From: Archangium lansingense
GTDB taxonomy: Bacteria > Myxococcota > Myxococcia > Myxococcales > Myxococcaceae
Direction of reading: 5' to 3'
Assembly (NCBI RefSeq): GCF_026626635.1
Contig: NZ_JAPNKA010000001.1
Location: 7,688,001 to 7,752,000, forward strand
DNA length: 64,000 nucleotides
Position 1 is the first letter of the stretch. The number at the start of each line of letters is the position of its first letter. A model generated the notes under the pieces. That model did not search any database, was not told where the DNA came from, and saw nothing but the letters and a program-made list of their open reading frames with translations. Position numbers and translations under genes: made by a program. Of the stretch, positions 1-10,144 are shown in pieces.

Positions 1-773
1 GCGAACTGCCGGCCCCAGCCCGTGTCCCCCGCGAAGTAGGTGGCCCCATGCGGGCCCCGGAAGACGTAGCCCGTCCAGAGTGTGCCACCCCGGTCGTACA
101 AGCCCCGGTTGGAGAAGTGCTGGGTGCGCGCGCTCACCAGCGTCACTTCAGGGGCCAGGGGGAACTCCTGCCACCAGTCCACCTCGGTGATGTGGTTCAG
201 GCCCTCGCCTTCGAGGAAGGCGCGGTTGCCCAGGCCCGCGAAGACACGCAGCTCGGGGAACTTCTCCTGGAGCTTCCGCAACGTGGACACATCCATGTGG
301 TCGTAGTGGTTGTGGCTGAGCACCACCGCGTCGATGGGGGGCAGGTCCTCGAAGCGGATGCCCGGCGGCCGCACCCGCTTGGGGCCGGCAAAGGAAACGG
401 GGCTGCAGCGCTCGCTGTAGATGGGGTCGGTGAGGATGTTGAGTCCATCCAGTTGCAGCAGCACCGTGGCGTGGTTGATGAACGTCACGCGCAGGGCACC
501 GCGAGCCACGCGCTCGGGAGGAGGCGCGCCGGGAGGCACGTCGTTCCACGCCTTCCACGGGCCCGGCTTCCGGTTGAGCTGCCAGTCCAGGAAGCTGCCC
601 TTCTGCTCGCGAGGCTCCAGGTTGACGAAGCGCTCCCCGTCGAAGTGGTCCGTCTTCGGCCCCTTCCAGGTGGGAGCGGAGAACATGCAGCCGCCGATGC
701 CCACGCCCCCCACGGTGACGGCCAACAACACTGTCAGTGAGAGGAGCACGCGGCGCAGCAAGGTCCTTTTCAT
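1..773 (-). CDS. MBL-fold metallo-hydrolase, UlaG/NAPE-PLD-like (3' end outside window)
   Basis: The frame opens at an ATG at 773 and stays open to the window edge, giving about 257 residues; the stop lies outside. The N-terminus is Lys/Arg-rich followed by a hydrophobic run and GGCMFSAP, which suggests a membrane-anchored or lipidated secreted protein. The diagnostic metal motif HNHYDHMD is present (HxHxDH), then a second block reading GATYFAGDTGWGRQF, where the Asp matches a later metal ligand of this superfamily. Members related to NAPE-PLD/UlaG hydrolyse phosphodiester or lactone substrates at a dinuclear metal site; the substrate here cannot be told. The gene is divergent from the HEAT-repeat gene, with 85 bp between start codons. 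Confidence 0.85.
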   Translation of the reverse strand, partial: MKRTLLRRVLLSLTVLLAVTVGGVGIGGCMFSAPTWKGPKTDHFDGERFVNLEPREQKGSFLDWQLNRKPGPWKAWNDVPPGAPPPERVARGALRVTFINHATVLLQLDGLNILTDPIYSERCSPVSFAGPKRVRPPGIRFEDLPPIDAVVLSHNHYDHMDVSTLRKLQEKFPELRVFAGLGNRAFLEGEGLNHITEVDWWQEFPLAPEVTLVSARTQHFSNRGLYDRGGTLWTGYVFRGPHGATYFAGDTGWGRQF

Positions 774-858
774 GGGGCCCGTTCTAACCGCGATTCGGGC
801 CCATCCGCCATCCAACCACCACCTCCCAGCCTCGAAGCCTGGCGGTAAGGTGCGCCTC

Positions 859-3800
859 ATGGACCTCCCGGGCCTCCTGTTCGAGACACGACCCGCGCTG
901 GATGCACTTCGCACGAAGCTCGCCTCCTCGCATCCACTCGACGTACATGCCGTGGTGCTGCACCTGCGCCAGCGCTTCGAAGAGGGGCAGGAGGATGTCC
1001 ATGCGCTCGCCGCGCTCGTCCCCGCCTCCGATTGGCGTCGATTTCCGCCAGAGACGCAGCGGGAGTTGGCACGGCTGGCTGTCTCGGGCCTGCCCGTCCA
1101 GGTCCCCCCTCCGCCCGAGGGACTGCCCATCCTTGTCCAGCTCGACTGGACGCGCGCCGCCCTGCTCACCCAACCCGCCCTGCTCAACTCACTCGATGGA
1201 GCGGCCCTGGGCGACGAGGCCGCGCGCGACCTGCCTCCAGAGCGTGTCCTCTCCAGCGGATTGCTCGAACGACTCCTCCAGGCTCGGTCTCCTGGAATGC
1301 GGCGCACCGCGCTCGGATACCTCCGTGCGTGTGTCGAACGGGCCCTGCTCACTCCAACCCGGGCGCAAGCGTGGCTGCTGGAGCTGGCTGAGAAGGCGAA
1401 ACCCGCTCTCGCCGCGGAGGCACTCGAGCTGCTCGCCTGTCCCTGGGCCCTTCCCCTGCCCTGTCCTCCGCTGAGGAGCTTCCCGGTGCTCGGCGACGAG
1501 CCGGCCATCGCCGCCATCCACGTGCTGCGCTCGCGCCGTGCCGTGGACGTCCTCCGGCAGGTCGTCCTCGACGAACACCTCGGCCCGCGCATCCATCGAG
1601 AAGCCCTCCTGGCACTCGGGGAAGTTGGCTCGCAGGGAGAGCTTCGCCCGGTGCTGGAGCGCGCGCTTGCCGACCCCATGCGCTTCGGGAGGGACGCCCT
1701 CCAGGCACTGGCCCGCCTCCGCCGCCGTGGCCACTCGCCCTCCCCAGAGGAGTCGTACTCCGTCCTCGAGCTCTACTTGGAGAACACCGCTGTCGAGCCC
1801 TCCCTCGCCGCTGAGGTGTTGAGCAGCCGTACGGAGACAGTGCTCGCGGCGCTCGAGGCCGCTCGGCCAGAGGCACCCACCTGGCCCCGCTGGGTTTACC
1901 TGCTCGAGGCGCTGGAGACACGTAGCGCACGCGAACGACTCATCGCCGTGGTGGACTCGGAGCACGAGCGGCCAGGATGGTACGAGGCCATCCGCGCCCT
2001 CGGAAGGATGGAGTCTTTCGAGGCCGAGCCCGCCCTGCTGCGGCGCCTCCAGGACGAGCCCGAGGCGTGTCTCTTCGCCCTCGCGAGGCTGGGAGGGGCG
2101 CAGACGGTGGGTACGCTGCGGGCGCGCCTGGAGCATGCCGGCTCCGAGCGCCCCGCCTGGTTCTCCCGGGCCGCCGAGGTGCTCTTCCTGCTCGACCCCG
2201 GTCCCATGACCCTGGCCCTGGCGGTGCGGCTGGAGCTTCTGACGCCTCAGCTCGTGCGAGCCCTGCCTGCCCATGCCAGTGGCGTAGAGCTCGAGGTCCT
2301 GGCCGGACTCGCCAGGCGGCCGGGAGAGCCGCGGCGCGAGGAGGCCATCGCCGCGATGGGGCGCACGGGCGGACCGCTCGCGGTCGACGCCCTCGCGGAG
2401 CTGCTCACCGACCCGGATGAGTCCACGCGGCAACAGGTACACGCCGCGCTGCGCGCGCTGGGTGAGCGACTGAAAGCTCTCGGCGCAGCCCGGCCTGCAT
2501 GTCTCGCGGACTCGAATACTCCCGGGAACGCCACACTCGCCGAGGCCCTCCTGCGGCGGCTGGAGCAAGGGGGACTCCGGGAGGAGGAGCTCGTCTGGCT
2601 GCTGGATGCCCTGCGCGGGCTCGAGCACCCCCGCCTCGTGCGCGTCATCCGTCCGCTGCTGCGGCAGCGCAGCTCCGAGGTGCGTAAGCGTGTGGTGGCC
2701 TGCCTCGCCGCCGCGGGAGCCCCAAGCACAGCCTGGCTCGTTCCCCTGCTCGGGGACGATGACCTCCTCGTCTCGCGCCAGGTGCTGATGGCCCTGGGAA
2801 CAGTGGGCGCCTCAGCGGCGGCGGACCGGGTGGCGGACTGGCTCGACCACCCGAACATGAACCTCAAGAAGACCGCGGCGGAGGTGCTGGCCCACGCGTC
2901 CAACATGTGGGTGTCGGATCGGCTGCTGTCCTGGCTTGCGAGGCACGACAACCCTGGGTTCCGCGGTCTGCTCCGCACGGCCCTGCGCGCGAGTACCGGA
3001 CCCTGGTTGCGTGCACGCGTGGTGGCGGCGCTCGACGAGGCCATCTCGCCCCGCGCGTTCGAGCTCCTCATCGAAGTGCTCGACGGCGAGCTCACCCCGG
3101 CGGACGTGGGGGCACTGCTGTCGCACCGGACAGCCTGGGGGCCCACGTTGCTGAGGCTCGTCTACGGCGGGCGGGTGACGCTCGCAAGCGGCACGCTGGC
3201 GCAGTTGGATGCCGAGCTCGCGCGGCGCGGACTGGCGGACAGGATCCCCACCGTGGAGAGCGAGCCCCCTTCGAGTGACCTGCTCCCCGCGCTCCGGCAA
3301 GTCGAGGCCACGCGGAATGGCCTCCGGTTGAAGGCCCGACTCCGAGAGGAGCCCTCTGCACCCGATGCAGAGTTCCTCCACCTGCTCGAGCGCGCGAGCG
3401 AACCGGGCGCCGTGTCCTTCGAAACGCTCACCTGGGTGGACACGAGGGCCCTGCTCACCCTGCACCCGCACGTGAGTCCGGAGGCTCGGGCGGGCATCGA
3501 GGCCCTGCTGGCTCAGACCCGGACGCCCTTCGCAGAGCTGGCCCTCGCATCGCTCCTCGAGCACGCCCCCGATACGAGACACCCGGCACGAGCCGAGGCC
3601 ACCGCCGCGTCTCGCTGGGACGTAGCCACCGCGCGCAAGCGGCTGGCCTCCATGGATGCGCACACACGGAAACTGGCGGCACAGGTGGTGGGACTCGGGC
3701 TCACGCCGGACGCGCCGGACCTCCGACTCCTCCAGCCCGATGCAGCCCTCGCCTGGTTGGCGGATGCAGGAGCCCACGACACACTCGCCGAGTGGAGCCT

Positions 3801-5403
3801 GCTCCGGTCGGGACCAGAGCCGGTGGCCTGCGCCCGCGCCTTGGCCCGAGTCGAGGGAGCAGCGGCCACCCTCCGCATCCTGCATGGCTGGCTCGAGCGC
3901 TATCCCGCGCACGCGGGCCGCCTTGCTCGAGCGCTCCTGGCCCTGGGAGAAGAGGTGGACGATGCGGTGCGCACGCTCGTCGGTACGACGGAGCTCGAGG
4001 TCCGCCTGCGTGTGCTTCTACTGGAGGGACTGAGCGGCCGCGGAGGCGAGGCCCATCTCACGTTCCTGCGCCACGCGCTGGAGGAGCGGGTCTCGCCCAT
4101 CCGACAGGAGGCCGCACGACAGCTCGTGGCACGAGGAAGGCCGGACGACCGGCGCCGCGTGCTCGAGGTGCTGCTCGCTGGCGCTCTGGGCGAGAATTTC
4201 CGGTTCGGGCTCAGGCGCTCCGAGTATGCAGTCCTCGGCGAGTGGATGCGGGGCGCCCGCACGGAGCACGAGCTGCTCGCCGCCATCGGGCTGCTCACCA
4301 CGGGAGAGGAGGCCTTGCGCGTTCCGCTCCTGCTCGATGCCTGGCGCTCAGAGCATGCCGAGGTGCGTGCTCGCGCCCGTGACGCCCTTCGCCAGAGCCC
4401 ACTCGCCCAGGTCCTCCCGAGGGCCCTGCCACACCTGCGTGCAGGCGAGTGGGAATGGCTGGACGTGCTCGGGGGAGACGGCGCCCTGCCACCGGAGCTC
4501 GTGAGGGTGGGGGCGGCCGCTCCGGAGGCAACGGACACTTGGAGCCGCGCGTTCATCCGGCTAGCGGGCGAGCGGCTGCTCCACGCTCCCGGGCTCATCA
4601 CCCCGCTCCTCGAGACAATCCGCCAGGAGCCCTCCGCGAACCGGTTGCATGTGCTCGCACGCCTGACGGACTGGTACGAGCCCGGGGGCGCAGCCGTGCT
4701 CGCGCGGGCGCTCGGTGCCGTCCTCACGGGTGAGCACCGGCCACTCCTGTTCGACACGCTGCTCGCGGCGACAAAGGATCTCCCTCCGTCTTGGACGGTG
4801 CGCATCCTGTCGGAGATTGCGCGTCCCTCAGATGCCCCGGCGGTGGATGCACTCACAGACGCAGTGCTGAAGGTCCCCGCCCTCCTCACCGAGCTCTCCG
4901 ACGCGCTGCGCTCACGGGTCGAGGCGCGCTTCCTTCAGGACGCAGGGTCCGGAGACGCCGAGCGCGTGCGGCGGATCCTGACGCTCCGGGCCGAGTCTGC
5001 ACGAAGCGAGCGGGAGAAGCAGGACGTGGTGGAGCTGCTCGAGCGAAGCCTCGGCCACCGCCGCGCCCGGGTACGCCACCACGCCCACCGCCTGCTGGCG
5101 AGGTACGCGCCCCGAGAGCACTACCTGCGCGCCACGCACCAACTGCTCTCGGATGCCGATCCCCATACCGTGCGGCGGGCCATCCGGGTCCTCTCGTTTG
5201 GTGGCCAGGTGGAGTCGACACAAACGCTGGCCAGTCTGCTCTCGCACCGCGAGCCCACGGTACGGCGCGCGGCGCGGGAGGGACTGCTCGTGCTCGGCCC
5301 ACGCGCCATCGCGCCCCTGACCAAGGCAGCTGCACACATGCGGCCGGACCACCGCGAGGCCTTGTTTGAGGTCCTCGAGGAGCTGCGCGCGCGGCAACTT
5401 TGA
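859..5403 (+). CDS. Large HEAT-repeat protein
   Basis: The protein has 1514 residues built almost entirely of degenerate alpha-helical HEAT repeats. Typical units are ALGEVGSQGELRPVLERAL, AIAAMGRTGGPLAVDALAELL and VLMALGTVGASAAADRVADWL. No enzyme motif, signal peptide or membrane segment is evident, so it is probably a cytoplasmic scaffold. The frame is open further upstream, but residues before 859 read antisense to the neighbouring hydrolase and are not repeat-like. The ATG at 859 (or GTG at 850) is therefore the likely start. HEAT/PBS-lyase repeat proteins are abundant in myxobacteria and mostly uncharacterised. The partner is unknown. Confidence 0.85.
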   Translation: MDLPGLLFETRPALDALRTKLASSHPLDVHAVVLHLRQRFEEGQEDVHALAALVPASDWRRFPPETQRELARLAVSGLPVQVPPPPEGLPILVQLDWTRAALLTQPALLNSLDGAALGDEAARDLPPERVLSSGLLERLLQARSPGMRRTALGYLRACVERALLTPTRAQAWLLELAEKAKPALAAEALELLACPWALPLPCPPLRSFPVLGDEPAIAAIHVLRSRRAVDVLRQVVLDEHLGPRIHREALLALGEVGSQGELRPVLERALADPMRFGRDALQALARLRRRGHSPSPEESYSVLELYLENTAVEPSLAAEVLSSRTETVLAALEAARPEAPTWPRWVYLLEALETRSARERLIAVVDSEHERPGWYEAIRALGRMESFEAEPALLRRLQDEPEACLFALARLGGAQTVGTLRARLEHAGSERPAWFSRAAEVLFLLDPGPMTLALAVRLELLTPQLVRALPAHASGVELEVLAGLARRPGEPRREEAIAAMGRTGGPLAVDALAELLTDPDESTRQQVHAALRALGERLKALGAARPACLADSNTPGNATLAEALLRRLEQGGLREEELVWLLDALRGLEHPRLVRVIRPLLRQRSSEVRKRVVACLAAAGAPSTAWLVPLLGDDDLLVSRQVLMALGTVGASAAADRVADWLDHPNMNLKKTAAEVLAHASNMWVSDRLLSWLARHDNPGFRGLLRTALRASTGPWLRARVVAALDEAISPRAFELLIEVLDGELTPADVGALLSHRTAWGPTLLRLVYGGRVTLASGTLAQLDAELARRGLADRIPTVESEPPSSDLLPALRQVEATRNGLRLKARLREEPSAPDAEFLHLLERASEPGAVSFETLTWVDTRALLTLHPHVSPEARAGIEALLAQTRTPFAELALASLLEHAPDTRHPARAEATAASRWDVATARKRLASMDAHTRKLAAQVVGLGLTPDAPDLRLLQPDAALAWLADAGAHDTLAEWSLLRSGPEPVACARALARVEGAAATLRILHGWLERYPAHAGRLARALLALGEEVDDAVRTLVGTTELEVRLRVLLLEGLSGRGGEAHLTFLRHALEERVSPIRQEAARQLVARGRPDDRRRVLEVLLAGALGENFRFGLRRSEYAVLGEWMRGARTEHELLAAIGLLTTGEEALRVPLLLDAWRSEHAEVRARARDALRQSPLAQVLPRALPHLRAGEWEWLDVLGGDGALPPELVRVGAAAPEATDTWSRAFIRLAGERLLHAPGLITPLLETIRQEPSANRLHVLARLTDWYEPGGAAVLARALGAVLTGEHRPLLFDTLLAATKDLPPSWTVRILSEIARPSDAPAVDALTDAVLKVPALLTELSDALRSRVEARFLQDAGSGDAERVRRILTLRAESARSEREKQDVVELLERSLGHRRARVRHHAHRLLARYAPREHYLRATHQLLSDADPHTVRRAIRVLSFGGQVESTQTLASLLSHREPTVRRAAREGLLVLGPRAIAPLTKAAAHMRPDHREALFEVLEELRARQL

Positions 5404-5567
5404 CGGGCGTTGGGGGCGGCCAGGCACATGCCTTCTCATTTCCCGAGGTCTCCAGGGGTGAACACAGTGGGGCCAGAACGTTTGCTGAATTGAACGTTCG
5501 CGTGCCTGCCCGCCTGGCGGTACCGGACATCGTCGCTAGATTTCTCCTCCACCACAGGAGAACCCCC

Positions 5568-6128
5568 ATGAAGCCGCTCACCGCAAACCGTCTGGTCCTC
5601 TCGAGGAAGCAGCACCGCGCCTGCACCCTGAGCGTCTCGAGGGCAGAGCTCGAGCAGCGCCTGGGTCCTCCGCTCGCCCTGGGGGATGAGGGAGACGGCC
5701 TGGGCCCCCGCTACCGGTGGGAGTACCAGGGTGAGTGTGGTCTCGAGGTGCTCATCGACCTTCCCCGGGAGTCATCCGCTGCGCCGCAAGAGGCCGTTGT
5801 GTGGATGAAGCACCTGGAGGTCGAGCACGCGCTGTCTCACCTGGGGCTCTCCACCCATCAGGTGCTCTGGCGGGCGGATATGCAGGAGCCGCTGTCCCTG
5901 GATGGCTGGGCCGTCGTGCGACAGGACGAGACCGGCAACCGGTTCGACATCTGCGTGCTGTCCGTCCCGGACCATGCGGAGTGCCTGGCGCAGTTGCTGG
6001 AAGCGCGCGCCCACGAGCAGTCCTACGACGTCGAGCTGCGCGGGATGAAGCCGCAACCCCGGCAGGAGGGAACCTCTCGGCGGGACTGGGCCTTCGCGAG
6101 CCAGGACGAGCACGCCGCCGCCCTGTAA
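5568..6128 (+). CDS. Hypothetical protein, 186 aa
   Basis: Start at an ATG preceded by ACAGGAG seven bases upstream, a good ribosome-binding site. The frame is open further back to 5400, but that part lacks coding character. The protein is soluble-looking, rich in Glu, Leu and Arg, with no signal peptide or membrane segment. It contains LSVSRAELEQRLGPP near the N-terminus and a Trp/Asp-rich middle. I do not recognise the family. It stands alone in a 160-bp plus 80-bp setting between the HEAT protein and polyphosphate kinase. Confidence 0.7.
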   Translation: MKPLTANRLVLSRKQHRACTLSVSRAELEQRLGPPLALGDEGDGLGPRYRWEYQGECGLEVLIDLPRESSAAPQEAVVWMKHLEVEHALSHLGLSTHQVLWRADMQEPLSLDGWAVVRQDETGNRFDICVLSVPDHAECLAQLLEARAHEQSYDVELRGMKPQPRQEGTSRRDWAFASQDEHAAAL

Positions 6129-6208
6129 TGAGCCCCTTTCCTTCAAGGTTTCACAATCTCCACGACCTCGCCCTGCTACACCGCTCCCCCTGAGCCCAGA
6201 GAGCGGAC

Positions 6209-8368
6209 ATGCCCAAGCGCACATCCACCAGCCGGAACATCCCCACCAAACCCGTCGAGCGGGACACCATCCCGCCCGGGACAGACGTGCCGGACAGCGG
6301 CCTCTTCTTCAACCGCGAGCTGTCCTGGCTCGACTTCAACAACCGGGTGCTCCAGCTCGCCGAGGACGCCACGGTGCCGCTGATGGAGCGCGTGAAGTTC
6401 TGCGCCATCTACGCCCGCAACCTCGATGAGTTCTTCATGATTCGCGTGGCGCGCATGCATGAGCAGGTGCGCAACCGCGTGGCGAGGCTGGTGCCGGACG
6501 GCGCCACCCCGGGCGAGACGCTCGACAAGCTGCACGACCGCATCCTCGAGCAGGGCCAGCGCCACAACGACTGCTTCGAGCGCCAACTCCGCCCTGCCCT
6601 GGCCGACAAGGGCCTGCGCATCCTCTCCATGGCGGAGCTCGACGCCGACGCGCGCGCCCAGGTGGAGCAGCGCTTCCGCGAACAGATCTTCCCCGTGCTC
6701 ACCCCGCTGGCCATCGGCCTGGGGCGGCACTTCCCCTACATCTCCAACCTCTCCCTCAGCCTGGCGGTGCTGTTGAGAGATCCGGAGACGGAGACGGAGA
6801 ACGTGGCACGGGTGAAGGTGCCCAAGGAGCTGCTGCCGCGCTTCGTCCCGCTCAAGGGGGGTACGACATTCATTCCGCTCGAGGAGATCATCGCCCACCA
6901 CCTGAACGCCCTGTTTCCCGGGATGGAGGTGCTCGACCGGGGGCTGTTCCGCGTCACCCGGGATGCGGACTTCACCGTGTCCGAGGACGCGGAAGATCTC
7001 CTGGTGGCCGTGCAGACGGAGCTGCGCCAGCGCCGCTTCGGAGACGTCATCCGCCTGGAGGTGCAGGCGGGCATGAACCCCAAGATGCTCGAGCCCCTGA
7101 TGGAGGCGCTCGCGCTGGAGCCCCGCCAGCTCTACGAGGAGCAGGGCCTGCTGGACTACACGGATTTGATGTCCGTGGTGTCCACGCCCGGCTTCGCCGA
7201 GCTGAGGGATCCTCCCTGGACGCCCGTTACCCAGCCCCGCCTGAAGGCCGAGAGTGACAGCGGCGAGGTCAGCACGGTGATGTCGGCCATGAGGCGGGGG
7301 GATCTGCTCGTCCACCACCCCTACGAGTCCTTCGCCACCTCGGTGGAGCGCTTCGTCACGGAGGCGGTGGAAGACCCAGACGTGCTCGCCATCAAACAGA
7401 CTGTCTACCGCACCTCGGACAAGTCCCCGCTGGTGCCCGCGCTCATCCGCGCCACCGAGCGGGGCAAGCAAGCGGTGTGCATGGTGGAGCTCAAGGCGCG
7501 CTTCGACGAGCGCACCAACATCCAGTGGGCGCTGGCGCTGGAAGAAGCGGGGGTGCACGTCGTCTACGGCATCCCCGGCCTCAAGACACACGCCAAGGCC
7601 ATCCTCATCGTCCGCCGAGAGGGCGAGCGGGTGCGCCACTACGTCCACGTGGGCACCGGCAACTACAACTCGAAGACGGCCCGCCTCTACACAGACCTGG
7701 GGCTCTTCACCACGGACCCGGAGATTGGCGCGGACGTGGCGGACCTCTTCAACTTCCTCACCGGCTTCGCCCGTCCCAAATCCTTCCGCAAGCTGCTGGT
7801 GGCCCCCATCAACATGCGCGAGGGCCTGCTGGAGCAGATCCGCCGCACCATCGCCGAGCACTCAGCCGAGCGCCCCGCCCGCATCCAGATGAAGATGAAC
7901 GCGCTGGTGGACCCGGCGATGATCCGCGCCCTCTACGACGCCTCGCGCGCTGGCGTGAAGGTGGATCTCAACGTGCGCGGCATCTGCTGCCTGCGGCCCA
8001 ACGTCCCCGGCGTCTCCGAAAACATCCGCGTCGTCTCCACGCTCGGCCGCTTCCTCGAGCACTCGCGCATCTACCTCTTCGAGCGCAGTGGCGGAACGCG
8101 CTGCTACATCGGCTCGGCGGACCTCATGCCCCGAAACCTGGATCATCGCGTGGAGGCGCTCACCCCGGTGGAGGAGCCGCAGCTGCTCTCCCTGGTGAAG
8201 GACCTGCTCGATCGGGGCCTCTCGGACAACACCCATGCGTGGGTGCTCGAAACGGACGGGATGTGGAAACGCCGCACACTGGAGGGCGAAAAGCGCTGGG
8301 CCCAGGGCGAGCTGATGGAACGCGCAGTGCGTATGGCGCAGGCCTCCAGCGGCCGGCCTCTGTCCTGA
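6209..8368 (+). CDS. ppk: Polyphosphate kinase 1
   Basis: The 719-residue length is normal for PPK1, which reversibly polymerises the gamma-phosphate of ATP into inorganic polyphosphate. The N-terminal domain begins with FFNRELSWLDFNNRVLQLAED, followed by YARNLDEFFMIRVARM, both family hallmarks. The phospholipase-D-like catalytic half carries GLKTHAKAILIVRRE, with the candidate autophosphorylated His at residue 461, then YVHVGTGNYNSKTARLYTD, GRFLEHSRIYLF and GSADLMPRNLDHRVE. The ATG at 6209 follows a purine-rich AGAGAG. In myxobacteria polyphosphate is linked to stress survival and development. The gene appears monocistronic, with no exopolyphosphatase beside it. Confidence 0.97.
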   Translation: MPKRTSTSRNIPTKPVERDTIPPGTDVPDSGLFFNRELSWLDFNNRVLQLAEDATVPLMERVKFCAIYARNLDEFFMIRVARMHEQVRNRVARLVPDGATPGETLDKLHDRILEQGQRHNDCFERQLRPALADKGLRILSMAELDADARAQVEQRFREQIFPVLTPLAIGLGRHFPYISNLSLSLAVLLRDPETETENVARVKVPKELLPRFVPLKGGTTFIPLEEIIAHHLNALFPGMEVLDRGLFRVTRDADFTVSEDAEDLLVAVQTELRQRRFGDVIRLEVQAGMNPKMLEPLMEALALEPRQLYEEQGLLDYTDLMSVVSTPGFAELRDPPWTPVTQPRLKAESDSGEVSTVMSAMRRGDLLVHHPYESFATSVERFVTEAVEDPDVLAIKQTVYRTSDKSPLVPALIRATERGKQAVCMVELKARFDERTNIQWALALEEAGVHVVYGIPGLKTHAKAILIVRREGERVRHYVHVGTGNYNSKTARLYTDLGLFTTDPEIGADVADLFNFLTGFARPKSFRKLLVAPINMREGLLEQIRRTIAEHSAERPARIQMKMNALVDPAMIRALYDASRAGVKVDLNVRGICCLRPNVPGVSENIRVVSTLGRFLEHSRIYLFERSGGTRCYIGSADLMPRNLDHRVEALTPVEEPQLLSLVKDLLDRGLSDNTHAWVLETDGMWKRRTLEGEKRWAQGELMERAVRMAQASSGRPLS

Positions 8369-8540
8369 CCCCGGTCCGCCCCCTTGACGGCGGTCCTTTC
8401 TGTTTTTCCAGACACCCCACCTTCTGTTGCGCCTGCAACCATCCAGTGGGGTGGATGGCGCGGAGCGGCACGGGGCGGGGCGATTGTATTGAGGCCCGCA
8501 CAGATCAGATGATGGAGGCCCCGTCTTCCCACGTGGGCCC

Positions 8541-9476
8541 ATGTCAAACGATCAGCAGACCCAACTTCCCCCGACTTCGGACGAGAGCGCGGCCGCTGCG
8601 CCAACAGCACATGCCGCCAGGAAATTGGAGCAGCCCGCGACCTGGCCCGGCAACGTGCCCAGTCAAGCGCAGGCGCTAGAGGTGCTGTGCGGTCGGCGAA
8701 CGCTGGTGATGTCGCTGCCAAACGCCCGCAAGCTGCAGGAGAAGCTCACCCTTCCCGAGCGCGAGGCCCTGTTGGACGAGGGCCTGGCCGACGCCCTGCG
8801 CGAGGCGGTCGCGGTGCGCTGGCGCCTGGCGGCGGCGCAGGATCTGCTGCTGACCGCCGGAGGACGGGTGGACCAGGCGGCGCTCCAAGCGCTGCTGGCC
8901 GAGGTGGACCGGGCCCTGGAGGCACTGCGCGCCGCGAACCCCTCCTCACCGGACATGGGACTCGCCATTGATCGCACCTGGGAGACGCTGACCCAGGAGG
9001 CCGTGGACTTCTCCAGCAACGTGAAGGCGGCCTCGGCCCAAACGGCCGCAGCCCCTGCCCACGCCCATGCGGCGCCAAAGAAGCCCACTGCCACCGCCGG
9101 CAAGGTGACGTTCCAGACGGAGGATCCCGATCAGCAGGGCAAGCAGGGCACCAACAAGGCCCTGCTCATCATCCTCGGTGTGGCGGTCCTGCTGGTGGGG
9201 GCGTACCACGGTGCCAACATCGTCCGGGACAGCCAGCCGCAAAGCGCTGCCGATTCCTACCCGGGTGCGCCTCCTGACACCGTCGTCATCTCCGGCTCGA
9301 GCAATGGCTCACTGCTGATGCGCTCGACACGCCTCGGCCCACTCTCCGCGGAGCAGCAGGCGTGGCTCAAGCAGCAGGAGGCCAAGGGCATGGAGGTAAA
9401 GCCCCAGGGCTCGGGCTCCTATCTGCTCGTTCCCGCCGCGAAGGCACCGGCCACCGCCGGCAATACCCAACCGTGA
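8541..9476 (+). CDS. Hypothetical single-pass membrane protein
   Basis: The protein has 311 residues. An Ala/Pro/Gln-rich N-terminus is followed by a helical segment (roughly residues 45-160) rich in Leu, Ala and Glu. A second low-complexity linker leads to one transmembrane helix, ALLIILGVAVLLVGAYHGA, near residues 208-226. The last 85 residues would then lie in the periplasm. There is no cleavable signal peptide, so a type II single-pass topology is inferred. The family is not recognised. Its stop codon overlaps a possible upstream ATG of the following prepilin gene, so the two may be co-transcribed and the protein might act in export or assembly; that is only a guess from position. Confidence 0.75.
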   Translation: MSNDQQTQLPPTSDESAAAAPTAHAARKLEQPATWPGNVPSQAQALEVLCGRRTLVMSLPNARKLQEKLTLPEREALLDEGLADALREAVAVRWRLAAAQDLLLTAGGRVDQAALQALLAEVDRALEALRAANPSSPDMGLAIDRTWETLTQEAVDFSSNVKAASAQTAAAPAHAHAAPKKPTATAGKVTFQTEDPDQQGKQGTNKALLIILGVAVLLVGAYHGANIVRDSQPQSAADSYPGAPPDTVVISGSSNGSLLMRSTRLGPLSAEQQAWLKQQEAKGMEVKPQGSGSYLLVPAAKAPATAGNTQP

Positions 9477-9520
9477 TGCGCGCATTCCTCTCTCTGCTGT
9501 CGCCTCGAAGGGGGCATGTC

Positions 9521-10021
9521 ATGGCGAATCGAAGGCCTCACCCCAGCCGCACCCGGCGCGGCTTTTCCATCATCGAGCTGATGATCGTCGTCTGCATCGT
9601 CGGCCTGCTGGCCACGGTGGCGCTGCCGGAGTTCCAGAACATCCTGCTGCGCTCGAAGCAGGCCGAGCGGGACATGATGATGAACTCCATCATGCGCGTG
9701 CTCAACGAGTACGTCGCCGCGCACGGAGGGCAGTTCCCGGGAGGTGCTGCGCCGGACCTGCCGTTCAACCCGACGTATGTCCCGGATGGCAGCAAGCAGC
9801 GCTTCGAGGCGAGTGTGGGCAAATGGGACGATCTGGGCTGGGTGCCCGACGGAATGCTCCACTACCGGTATGAGGTCAGGATGACGGGCGACGAGCTGCT
9901 CGTGACAGCCGCGGCCGACCTGAATGGCGACCTGCGCGTGAGCTACAAGGAGCTCAAGTACAAGCTCCAGAATGGCAGCTGGCAGCGGCTCTCCGAGCGC
10001 GTGTACGGCGATCACTTCTAA
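9521..10021 (+). CDS. Type IV prepilin-like protein (PulG/PilA superfamily)
   Basis: The class III prepilin leader is clear: a basic 14-residue leader ending RRG, then FSIIELMIVVCIVGLLATVALPEF. This supplies the G/F cleavage and methylation site, Glu at +5 and the hydrophobic assembly helix. The 166-residue length fits a minor pilin or pseudopilin. The ATG at 9521 is preferred because AAGGGGG lies about six bases upstream. An ATG at 9476 overlapping the previous stop is the alternative. The C-terminal part contains DLNGDLRVSYKEL, which resembles the Ca-binding Asp/Asn loops of some pseudopilins. No other pilus or secretion gene is nearby, so it probably joins a machine encoded elsewhere. Confidence 0.88.
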   Translation: MANRRPHPSRTRRGFSIIELMIVVCIVGLLATVALPEFQNILLRSKQAERDMMMNSIMRVLNEYVAAHGGQFPGGAAPDLPFNPTYVPDGSKQRFEASVGKWDDLGWVPDGMLHYRYEVRMTGDELLVTAAADLNGDLRVSYKELKYKLQNGSWQRLSERVYGDHF

Positions 10022-10144
10022 GCACCGTTCCGGGCCCTCGGCTCGCCGGGAATGAGCAAGCCCGGTTGACTGCTGTCCACTCGAGGGCCTGTCTGGCCGC
10101 CTGAATTGGTGAACGCGGGCCCGGAATGAGGTAGGAGCGCACCC

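Noticed and set aside
1189..2628. A 479-codon minus-strand frame inside the HEAT-repeat gene
   Set aside because: No recognisable domain or signal; the plus strand encodes convincing HEAT repeats across the same bases.
6176..7861. A 561-codon minus-strand frame
   Set aside because: Exactly antisense to polyphosphate kinase, whose family motifs leave no doubt.
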